A DNA stretch of 64,000 nt, from positions 26,077,244 to 26,141,243 of the forward strand of contig CM022670.1 of assembly GCA_012295275.1 (NCBI GenBank), written 5' to 3'. The number at the start of each line of letters is the position of its first letter. The first letter of the stretch is position 1. Under the pieces are notes generated by a model. That model saw only the letters and a list, made by a program, of their open reading frames with translations, was not told the DNA's origin and did not search any database. Of the stretch, positions 25,516-38,200 are shown one piece after another. Source of the stretch: Chrysomallon squamiferum. Lineage: Eukaryota; Mollusca; Gastropoda; Neomphalida; Peltospiridae. The translations under genes and the position numbers were made by a program.

Positions 25516-28500
25516 GTTTTAGTTGTTTTTAGTGTTAATAGTTTTTACTTTATGCAAGACACACTGCTTTTGTTGTTTTTATTATATAAATCGTTATTAC
25601 AAACAAGATACATTAAATGGATATTAAAGTTTTTACATCTTGCCAAATACATTAAATGTATACATTAACAAACAAAACATTTTAGTTAATGCTCTGTTTA
25701 TAGCTTTTAGAGCATATCAGATATATTAAATATGTACCTGAGTAAATAAAATTAAAAGTTTCAGTTGGTTTTTATTACAGGTTCTTTTTTGTGCATACTA
25801 GATACATTAAATATATTCTTTAGTAAACAAAATAAACTATTTATACTTTCTTTAATAATTTTTACTGAATACTAGATACAGAAAATATATATTTCACATA
25901 AACAAAATATATTTTTTTAATTGTTTTTATTACAATGTTTTTTGCTTCATGCAAAATACATTAAACATATATAATTTAAAAAAAAAGCTAATCTTATTGT
26001 TAATAGCTTTTACTGCATGTAGATGTATTAACTATGTATTTAATTATACAAAATAAACAGTTTTAGTTAATACTTTCATAAATAACTTTTACTTAATACT
26101 AGATACCATATAGGCCACATAAACAAAATAAATATTTTTAATGTTACTGTTCATAGCTTTTGCAAGATATATTACTATATTAAATATATACTTAATTTTA
26201 CAAAATAAACAATAGTAGTTTACATTATCATTAATAATTGTTACTGACTACTAGACACTTTAAATATGCAGTTTGTAAACAAAATAAAAAAAATTTACCA
26301 TTACAAAATGGTACCTTAAATATGTACTTGAATTGTAATTGTTTTTAAAATTAATGTTGGTTACCTCATTTAGTGATGTCTAGAAAGTTATTTATTTATA
26401 ATAAATTTTAAATTTTTAAAAAAAAATGTTGGTTTATTTTTTTTCAGTGGTGATGGTTTTAGTCTGGGTGTAAAATGGATTTTAAACTGATAATTTATGC
26501 AGTTTAAAGGTCGTTTGAAATAAATTTGTGTAATAAAAAGTTTAGTATGAGCTGTTTCAGCATGTTATTTACAAATAACCTACATACATTTAAAATCTTT
26601 CTGTTTGGTAATTTTTAAAAACCCTGATTTTAAACACTGGACTTCAAATCAGTGCAGTAAGTTATAAAACATTATTAATTGATGTTCATATTAAAGGGTG
26701 CCATGGAATTGTCCAGGCAGTTTCAAGCCTTAAAACTGATTTGTTACTAACATGCTCTAAGTGGATTCATGGATACATCATCTAATTTGTAATGAACCTA
26801 CAGTGTTTCTGTATCTTGAGTCTTTAAAAATTTGTTAATTTAGTCAAGTGCAGAATCTTCAAGTTTATATTGTCTGGTTGATAAATTTAATATTACATAT
26901 GCCAGATTTCTTAATGTCTAAACTTGGATTTATTAGCGAATACTATTATTGTTATTAATATTATTTATTATTATTTTTTTTGTAAATTGACTGTTTTTGT
27001 TTACTTCAGTCAAGAAAGGAAGCTTTGAGTACAAGGCTTTATGTAAAGTTTGAGAGATATTCACAAACTAATATCAGTTTTTTGTTGTTGTTAATCGATG
27101 GTTTGAAATCTGCTTACTTCAGACAAGGGCAGACCCATCATCCAGGGTCTGATGAGTCTAAGGTACACAGATGGCAGTTTTGTGTAAAGTTAGAATGGTA
27201 TTTGCAAGCTAATATCGGTATTTTGTATCACAGCATTATCTGTGTCTGTATATAAGATATGATCTGTAATAGATTTCAGAAAGGCATTCTCTGACATTAA
27301 CAGGACTTCTGAACTTCTGTTTAGATTAAACAACTCAGATATGTTTTAAAATCAATAACTTGTTTAGTCTCCTGCTGATAAATACTTGGGGTGCATACTG
27401 CATACTGCACTCTCAAGAAAAGAGCAGTCACTGACACAGACAAGATACATGTCAAAACAGTTCCCTGCTGTGTTACTCATTTTACCAATCCTAGTATACC
27501 GTAACACCATTTGTACTCTCCTGTCTGTGGGAAGGTGCTTATGAGAGATCACATCCTGTTAATAATTAATCATTCATGGAAGAATGGCAGTGAATTTAGA
27601 TTTGATAATATGACAGTTCATTTTAATAAATTTGAAGATGAAGTTTACTGAAAAAGATAAATGTACTGAAGTAGCCAAATTTTCACTATGGTCAAGATCT
27701 GTGGACTGTTTAATGAGTTATCATAATTAGCTATGTAATGTTCAGTATTTGTTTTTTTCACAGAGAGTGAATGTCTTATACAGTTGTTTAATTCTTTTTT
27801 CTAAATTTTACTTAACAAAAGTTGTTGTTGATATGCAGCAGGCAATAAATCTACTATGTCATTGTGCATTCGTTTTCCATGACCTCACATCAGAATAAAG
27901 AACCGCAGTATTTCTCAAAACACATAAATTTGAATTGGATCAAGTTAATAAATAACATTTTTAATAAATTCCTGCTTTGTTACTCACATATTATGTAAGT
28001 GGGAGGATAACATATTGCAGAAATGAGATTTATTCCATTAAACGATGTCAGGTTTAATGTGTTGGAAAGTAATAATCATTTTCAAAAGTAAAATTTAAGT
28101 GTCAGAATGCTGATTAATCTTTTTTTTTTTTTTTATTACTAATACAGGTTGAAGATCCTTTTTCTGAAGTTGCTTAAAATTGAAAAGCTCTGAAATCCAA
28201 AACGTTTTGCAAACAGCCAAAATAGTGACAGCTTATAGTTTTTTGATTGTTTAACATACACAAACAATATTTCACAAAAAATATTGGACAAAAATATCTG
28301 CATATTCTTTTTCATGTCTTAAAAGAAAAAGGAAAAAAATTTAGCTGCAATGGATCTTTTTATGTTCATTGAAAAGCACTTAAATCAGTCTTTTATATAT
28401 CATGAGCACTGTCTGGAATGAGAAATTGCTTAATTGACATCCAGGGGATATTGATCCTGATACCATCACACTTCCACTCAGCATTTTAATACAGACTGTT

Positions 28501-28998
28501 GTGAAAAAAAAAAAAAAAAAATCAATGTTACAGAATTTAATAAAAGCATTCTATAAAAGTTAATAAAAGTATACCTCTGTTGTACTCAAGAGTTAAAATG
28601 CTTTGAGTATTCAAATCATAACAACAACAACAAAAAAAAAAAAAAAAAATAAAAAAGATTTAAGTATAAGCAAAATTTTCCTTTTATTTTAGATCAGATA
28701 AAGAAATTTGATTTAAATTATCATAGATTTGAGGACTGGTTGCCTTTGATGTTGAATATTTTAGGAAATTTCCTGTAGAATATAAAAAGGTTAAAAAAAA
28801 AAATATAATTGAAGTGTGTTGAAAAAAATATAAAATAAATATTACTTGTGAGTCATTCCTTTTTTAAAAATGTTTGAAATAGTTGCAAGAAGAACATAAT
28901 TTTTATTTATGATATTTTTCATGCTATTTGAAAAAAATAAATGAACTACAACATTGTATTAATCATTGAAATGGTTTTATAAATGTTAATAGATAATT

Positions 28999-29053
<55 letters not shown>

Positions 29054-31890
29054 GTAATACCACTGTGATCACTCTACTTCTATTACTTCAGTTCCTATTG
29101 CTCCTGCTACTATTACCACTATTATAATAACAACAACAACTACTACTACAACAACAGCTATTTCTACTGCTGTTATTATTTAAATTTTTTTTTTTTTTTT
29201 CAAAAGCAGATCAAACAAAATAAAAAAAAAGAAAATAAAAGAAAAAGAAAAAAGAAATAAAGAAAAGAACATACCACCTGTAACTGCAATAAAACTTCAA
29301 AATAATTAAACTCTGGTACATCAAAATGTCTGTAGGCTGTTACTCATTCTAGCAGAGGTGATTTAAGACAGAAAACATATATTGTGGGTTTTATGGGGGC
29401 AGTTTTCTTTTGCTTTTTGGGGGTATTTTTAAACTTATATTTACATTTCTTTACAAAAACATGTTGGATTGCAAGTCATAAAATAATCTTCTTCTTCTTT
29501 TTTCTTCTTTTTTTTTTTACTACTATTGCTGTTACTGATACTGCTCCTAATAATAGTAATATGATTAATATTACTGCTGCTGTTGATACTATTACTACTA
29601 CTACTACATGTTTTATTACAGGTTTTAAAGCTCTCTTCTTTCCTTTTTTTCCATTTTACTACTGCTGCTATTACTAATACTGCACCAGCTATAATGACAA
29701 CTGCTACTATTGGTACTACTTCTACTACCATCACTACTAAAACTTGAAAACAATTGCAACCTTATCCTGGTACATTAAAATGTTGCTTTGTTTTTACTGT
29801 TTTTAACAATCATAATTTAGTACAGGCAGCCAATTTGTTTCAAAAACCTTTATTTATATGTTCAAAAACCCTGTTATACTGCATATATTAAAGTAATCCT
29901 TTTATTATGAGAAGTGCTAGAACTTGTTGTATATTGCTTTTTGTTCTGTTTTTCTTTGAATGAGAAAGCCATTTGCTATGAATTATACCAGTTTAGAGTA
30001 ACATGTGATTGTATTTCTGAGTTACATCAGTTTAGAGTAATGTGGGTATGTACTGTTGTGAGTTAAGTCAGCTTAGAGTAATGTGGTTTGCTGTGTAGTA
30101 TGTTAGTTTAGAGTAGTATAGGATTGTATTTCTGTGAGTTACATAAATTTAGAGTAGTATAAGATTGTATTGCTGAGTTACATAAGTTTAGTTTAATGTG
30201 GGATTGTACTGCTGTGAGTTACATCAGTTTAGAGTAATGTGGGATTGTATCGCTGAGTTACATCAGTTTAGAGAAATGTGGGATTGTATTGCTGAGTTAT
30301 ATCAGCTTAGAGTAATGTGGGATTGTATCGCTGAGTTACATCAGTTTAGAGAAATGTGGGATTGTATCGCTGAGTTACATCAGTTTAGAGAAATGTGGGA
30401 TTGTATCGCTGAGTTACATCAGTTTAGAGTAGTATAAGATTGTTTTTTTTGAGTTACATCAATTTAGAATAATGTAGGATTGTTTTGCTGTGAGTTACAA
30501 TAGTTTAGTGTGGGATTTTATTCCTATGAGTTATGCAGGTTAGAGTAATGTGGGATTGTATCGCTGAGTTACATCAGTTTAAGTAGTATAATATTGTTTT
30601 TTATGAGTTACATCAGTTTAGAGGAATGTAGGATTGTTTTGCTGTGAATTACATTAGTTTAGTGTGGGATTTTATTCCTCTGAGTTATGCAGGTTAGAGT
30701 AATGTTGGATTGTACTGCTGTTAGTTACATCAATTTATAGTAACATGCAATTGTTTTGCTATGAGTTACATCAGTTTAGAATAACGTATTGCTGTGAGTT
30801 ACATCAGTTTAGAGTAAACTGGGATTGTATTTCTGAGTTATAGCAGTTTAGATAGAGTGGGATATTTTTGTTATGAGTTACATCAGTTTAAAGTAATTTA
30901 TATGTATGTATCTATGTATGTACATATGTATGTATCATCTACCTGTCTATCTGTCTGTTTCTCTACCTATCAATCTATCTTTATCAATCTAGCTGTCTAT
31001 TTAATAATTTCATTTGAAAATTAATGTATAAATTATCAGCAAAACAACTGAGATATTCATTCATATTTACACTCTGCATATTATAATTTGTTATACAATT
31101 TTTAAATGTTACCATTAAATAATTGTTATTTTACATGGATTTATTTATTTCATATCAATGTCTCAAATTATTTTTGAAAACTAAATGTTATATATGCACT
31201 CAGAATTGTTTGAATCTATTACTATAGGTCTTTAAGAATCTTTAATATATATTTTAATAGCATTTTAACTTAGTATAATATAAATTCATTTACTATATTT
31301 AGAAACCTGATTTAAATATATATTATATAAGATGTACCATTTAATTCAATACAGTAATATCTTTTGGCATTAATTTTAAATGTGTAAACAAATCTGTATA
31401 TTATTTTAATAATTTAATAAACTAAATGTTTATACACATTGAACAAATAAATAGAAATGATATATTTTTTATGTCACGAATGTAAATAAAATATAAAAGA
31501 ATAAATCTTTCAATTTTGTTCTATAAAGAAACCTATTATATTTTAATAATTTAATGAATATCTTATTCATAAATAATTTAATAATTTAAGCAGTATGATT
31601 TATATGTGTTTGTTACACAAGATGACACTATAAATTTTGAAGTAACAAATACTAAATAAGTAAATAAAAATAAATAAATAAATAAATAACAAAAGTAAAT
31701 AAATTGTAATAATAAATAAACAAATAATGAATAAAAATAAATAAGTATATAAGTAATAAAAACTAACTAACTAACTAACTAAATAAATAAATAAATAATA
31801 AACAAAAATAAGTAACTGAGTAACAAAAATAAATATAAAAATAAATAAATAAATAGTAAAAATAATAATTAAATAAATATATAGCAAAAA

Positions 31891-31921
<31 letters not shown>

Positions 31922-34900
31922 ATAGTAAAAATAATAATTAAATAAATATATAGCAAAAATAAATAAATAAATAAATAAATCAATAATAATAATAATAATC
32001 AATAATAAAAATAATATAAAACAAATACAATAAAGAAACCCACCATTCTCATATATCTGTGAATACTGATATTTAGCAGTTGTGTTAAATCAATTATTAT
32101 TAATGTTTTCTCCCTGTTCAATACATTTTCCATGGTTAGTGTTTAACATAGCAACCAGAGAGTCTTTCAGTGTTTGTTGATTAGTGTGTCTGTTTATTGA
32201 ACCATCTCAAGCAGTCAGCCAGCTTGAATCTTCTCGTTTTATTTACTTACTAGCTGATGTTTATTAGTAAACTTACTTAGTTTAAATCTCAAAGGTTTTA
32301 TTAAGTTACGTTTTACTCTTGTTTTTTAAATTAATTCTACCAGTATGTATTAAAGCAGTATCTATTATTGAATTAATTCAGTATATATTACGTAAATCAG
32401 CAAGTATTTTTTGAACTAAGATAGTTTGAATCATCTAGTTTGCTATGTGTCATGTCTATAACAATTACTAAGTTTTGTTGTAGTTGTTGAACTAAGTGAA
32501 CTAGTCAATTTGATTAATTTAAGTTGCTATATGTTATAGTGATATTTATAAGTTGCATTGTTGATTTGTTACTGAACTTGACAATTTGAGTTTTGACATA
32601 TTATAGTGATTTAAGTAAACTTGTCACTGTCAGTGTTACAAGTTGCTATAACATATTACAGTGATTTAAGTAAATTTGTCACTGTCAGTGTTACAAGTTG
32701 CTATAACATATTACAGTGATTTATTTATACTCTGCCATGTTGTGTTAGTTATGAAACTAACTCAGCTTGTTAGTTTGAATATCAGGGTTGCTATGACTGA
32801 TACATTACAGTGATTTATTATTATTTTACCATGATGTGTTAGTTACTAAACAAACTCAATGGATCAGTTCAAATATCACAAGTTGCTATGATACATTCTC
32901 AGTTAATTAATTCAGCTTGAACTAAGATAGTCAGCTTGAATATTATGGGTTGCTATGATATCTAGTAATATCTACACGAGTTGTTATGATGTTTTCTCAT
33001 TTAATTAATTCAGCTAGTACTTAGTGAACTAAGACAGTCAGCTTGAATATTATAGGTTGTTATGATATCAAATAACATCTATAAACTTGCTATGATCATA
33101 TATATTGAGTTTCTGAATTTAACTGGTTATTTTGACTTCTGTAGGTTGCTATGTTGTGTTTGTTGATCAGTCTTATACATTCATAATTAGCTTGCTCGTA
33201 ATAACATTTTCAAATATTTAAATATTTCCAAAGGTGTCACTTATCATCAATATGCATAAACTGGCAAACACTGGAGAGACACTTGTGTTGTAAATAACCA
33301 CTGAATAATTTAACATATTAAACACTCTGTACATGAAAGGTTAATGGGTGTACACGAATAAGAAATAGAATGCCATGTATGATGTTTTTCTTTTTTAAAT
33401 ATATATATTTTTATACATATATATATTTAACCTTTGTGCTGATTGATCAGTGTGTAGATATAGAGTGTAGGTGTCATAACATGGCATAAAGAATTTTGGC
33501 ACAGTTTTTCTGTTTGCTCATTTTAATTAATATTTGAGTCTATTCACCTGACTGAATGATAACTGAGTGAGGTCTGCTTAACTCTGTAATTGGTTCAACG
33601 GAGTGTGATTAAAACATACCACAGTCTCTGTTACTATGTTTATTTTTCACTTTTTCTTCTTTTAAAGCAGTTTTTTTATGAAAAAAAAGAAAAAAAAAGG
33701 AAAGAAAATAAAAGGGAAAAGAAAAGGAATAGACAGAATAAATTAACAGTTTATTATATATTTGATTTTTTTTTTTTAAATTGGAGATCTGGTTACAAAT
33801 AATTTCTTGTTGTGATTTACAGCAGTATGCAAAAACTTAATGGTAAATTACACAAACCATATTCAGTTATGATGTAAAAAAAACCACAAGGTCTGAAAAC
33901 ATCTGTTGATGTATGAATGAATTTTTATTATTCAAAAAAAAATTAGTTTTGTCATCACAAATTAAAAATAAGAAAAGAAAAGAAGAAACAAAAGAAAAGA
34001 TTTGCATTTTAATAAATTTCATGATTTACTTACTTTAATAAATATTTACATATGTACTGTAAAAAAATTTAATGATGGTTTTCATTAAATAATACAAGAA
34101 ACAATTAAATAAAGTAGCTTTAGGTTCTGAAAAATAAAAGTAAAAATAAAAGTATAGAAAATGTACAAAAAAAATATAAAGACAGAAAAGAGAAAGGCCT
34201 AAGAAAAAAGAGAGAAAAAAAAATGACTGAAAAAAGTGTTAGAAATATGAAAAAACCAAAAAAAATGTTTACATTATTTATAGTTGGCGAGGAAACCAAA
34301 CAAGTTTCTATTATGTGTGTTCCACCACAATGATAATTTTCACCATGTTTTAATGGGTTCAGTCTATCTGATCAATATCAAGTCCACTTAGGGAGGGATT
34401 CACCACAGAAGACAACAAAACCCATCCATACGTACAGTTCTAATTGCCCTCCCAAGCAGAATGTTACTTGTTTTACAGTATCATTGTGTTGTGTGGTAAT
34501 CAATGGATGGCAATTGAATTTTTCTTCACTTTGCTGTGATAATGTAGTCACACAGGATATTCTTACATTGGCATCTTAATGTGAAACGAAGAGGTTACAT
34601 TGACTGAATGTTTCTAAAGACTTTTTATTTTTATTTTTATCTCCAGAGCTTTTTATCTATACACATATATAAAAAATAATGTCAGAGAATTATTATAAAA
34701 AAGAAAAAAAAAGTCCCATCCAATAAAAATGAAAAATTTCACTTAAATGTCATATGAAAAATATTGACCATAGAGATGAGATCATAGATTTGTTGAATTC
34801 TGAGTAGACAAGTGATTATAATAAATAAACCTGTATGCATTTTGCGAAGTGTTTGTTTGTTGTTTCTAAGACAACCACAGTGAGTGAAAATATTTAAAAT

Positions 34901-35122
34901 GATGGAACAACAATCATAGAATCTTCCTTGTTAAATATTAAAGTGAGTTGTTGTCTGACTGAATTATGCTGTGATGCACGTATAAGTTAAGTAGTTGATG
35001 GGCTTTTTTTTTATACTGTGACAAAACGTAGGTGAACATTTGGAGTTATGGCTGAAAAGAAATCACAAGATCAGCTTATTTTGGAACGGGCAAATTCTTA
35101 TCTTGAGAAGGTAGTTAGCAAT

Positions 35123-35164
<42 letters not shown>

Positions 35165-35170
35165 AAATTA

Positions 35171-35219
<49 letters not shown>

Positions 35220-38200
35220 GTTGTAGTAGTTTTAGTAGTTATTATTATACTGACATCATCATCATCAGCACCAACAGCATCATCATCATATTAATTTTTT
35301 TATATTGTTAGTTTTTTATGGCTGTGTTATGTAGTATTGAAGAATTCATATTTGTTAAATAATAATAATCTTTTACACACACACACACACACACACACAT
35401 ACACACACACACACACACAGAAACACATACACATACACAAAAAAGGATAATAAAAATAATTTAAAGAAACAAAAACATTTAATATTCGATTATCTTAAAT
35501 TATATTCTATAATAGTGTTTTTCATATTTAGAAAGAAAGAAAAAATTAAACTTGACTGATTATCTATATATATTATTTTTCATTTTTACAAAGAAAGACA
35601 ATTTAGCATTGGTGTATAATCACTTATTTTCTATATTTCTGTGCTGTGTTTGTTTTTGTTTTTTTAAAATAAACAAAATAAAGAGAAAACTTTTGCCTGG
35701 GCTTATTTTCTATGATTTTTTTTCCCTCCTTCATACTTAGAAACAATTTACTTATGTTTATTATCAATTACATTAAAAATAATAATAATAATAATATTTC
35801 AGATTTTAAACTATTATCAATTATTTTATGGGTATTTAGAAAGAAACAATTAATGTACATTTATTGTCAATTATTTTTCAGAATTTTCTTCTTTCTTTCA
35901 TACTTAGAAAGAAACAGTTGCAGCACATTTATCATCAGTTATTTTCTATTTGCATTTCAGCTGGTGGATCTGCATGTGTATGTGGTCCCAGTGGATATAT
36001 GGAGGGAACGATTCAACAATTTGCTCAATCAGTCTGTCACAGAGACCATTTCTCTTGGAATCATCAGGTATACATCCATAACAATATCACTACTCTGTAT
36101 GCTATACCCATACTAATCATATAATTAATAACTATACTCTGTTAGTATTAAAACAGACCATTTCTCTCAGAATCATCAGGTATACATTCATAACAATATC
36201 ACTGCTCTGAATACTGTATCCATAGTATTGAAAATTATTGACAATTATACTCTGTTAAAATATAATTTTTCTCTTTGAACCATCCATATCAGTAACTACA
36301 CTGCATCCATGGTACTCATATAATTAATAATTATACTCTGTTATTACAGAACATTTCTCTTGGAATTATCAGGTATACATAACAATACACAACACAGTTT
36401 ACCATATCCATAATAATTATACTACCTTTTTAACAAATGAATTAATCTATGATCTGCTGTTTTAACTATGACATTTTTTAATGACAGATTTTACTGTGTA
36501 TAATGTGTTAGTTAAGAAAATGATTTCAGAAAGCCTTTCTGAAGCTTGATAAATCTGACTAAAAAATCCTTTAAAGTATTTTGGATGAACTATTGTTCTG
36601 TGAGTGGAGTGGATATCTGAGTGTGATGGATGATAGGATCAATTCTCCTTACTTTATTTGCTGGGCTGTTTTACATTCCAGCCAGTGCCACCCATTTGTA
36701 TTATCAAAGGTTGTATAAGCATATTGTTATTACTGATCCTTCAAAGGCAGTTTCAAAATACTGTTTTTAAATATTTAAACATTTTACGGCCCACAGTATG
36801 CTACTCTATCTATGATTAAAAAATACCATTTTGCGAAAATTGTGAACAAATTAAAGTTGTATGAGTATTTTCTGTATAAAGAAAAATGCTGTCATTTATT
36901 ATGTAATCTATCATCATTAAATTACTGATGATTTCTGGTGAATGAACAATTCTGCAATCATTAGAACTTAAATTATTTAATAATACATTTCTCATCATTG
37001 CTGTGATATCATAACTGTATAATTTTATTGATTATTTATTAAGAGTATATGAATTTTATGATGTAATTTGTAATCATAGTTACAAAACCCCACCCCACAA
37101 AAAAAAAAAAAAAAAAAATTTATAATAAAAATAAAAAATAGAAATCCCCAAACAAACCAACCATAAACAAACAAACAAAAACAAAAACAACAGCAACCAC
37201 AAAAAAAAAATAAAAATAAAATGCTAAAAAATGTGCCAATATTTTATATAATTGAAATTATTTCTTGTTTTCAAGTAGACATTTATGATGTGTGTGTGTT
37301 TGTATGTATATTTTTGTGTATTTTTAGTTCATATGTTTGTGTTTGTTTTACTTCAGGGTACCTCCAGAAATGCGTCTGACAGATGTTCGAGAGGAGATAG
37401 TGCAGCAACTTGAAGGAGTGGCTCCTCCGGATTACGTTTTTCTTAGAAGTTGTGGTAGAAGTTTAACTAGGGTAAGTAAATTTAACACTTGTCTTTATTG
37501 TTTGTCTAAAAAATAGCTTTTCTTTCTTTTATTATTTATTTTTACTTAAAATGCAATAAAAAAAAAAAAATTAATAATAATAAAATAAAAAAATAAAAGC
37601 ACAATAATAATAATATAAAAAAATAAAAAATAAAAATAATAATAATAAAAATTATTTTTATTATTATTATTATCTTGAAAAACAAAATCGGATACCTTTT
37701 CAAGAATAAAATTGACCCAATAAGCCATTTTAAATCAATGAAATCTAATTATGTTTTAATCATTAATGGTTATTAATTATCATCCATGCATTTTACCTAT
37801 AATTTATAATGATGATATGAATATGAAAAAATTGTTGCCAGCATGTACTGGTCTGTTGTTTCAGAAAACATTTGTCTTAGAGAAAGCCATTTTAAAAGCT
37901 AATGAAAGACCTTGTCTAGAACTGGAAATAACCCAATAAATGCTCTAAGAAGCAATGATCTCATGACCAACCATGCTGTAGGTCACAGCTCTGGAAACTG
38001 ATCTGTAATCCAAACAGTTTTAATTCTTGTTTTCCTGGTACTTGGAAATCACCTTCTGAACTCTTACTTGGCAATCCTGAATGTTGTAATTAGTCGGGTC
38101 TAAAATTACAGTTTAAGTTTGCATTCTGTCAAAGCAAAGATGGGATTTTGACATCATGGTTGATGTATTATAATGAATATTTGCCTACACTGTTTGTTTT

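Larger units (their letters stand above)
14387..35960 (+). other. Intron 1 of the SPATA1-like gene (21.6 kb, if start exon B is used)
   Basis: Donor GTCAGT, acceptor TTTGCATTTCAG. Apart from candidate exon C at 35048, I see no credible exon. It holds most of the window's minisatellites and microsatellites, and a SINE-like element. CpG is sparse except for patches near 19.3-19.6 and 22.0-22.3 kb. A frame at 15720-15959 with a hydrophobic start was judged chance. Confidence 0.55.

Noticed and set aside
25188-25532. 114-codon frame
   Set aside because: Ends in poly-Phe/poly-Lys from homopolymers and overlaps a degenerate minisatellite.
29384-29734. 97-codon frames on both strands
   Set aside because: Both cross the same triplet mosaic and poly-T tract; no splice borders or family likeness.
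30198-30437. Regularly spaced 39-bp repeats that could be taken for a CRISPR array or a repeat protein
   Set aside because: The units are directly tandem with no unique spacers, diverge at the edges, and lack splice or start signals. This is a eukaryotic minisatellite.
35712-36116. 134- and 86-codon frames over exon 2
   Set aside because: They read through the upstream array; only 35961-36067 in the phase-0 frame is supported by splice sites.
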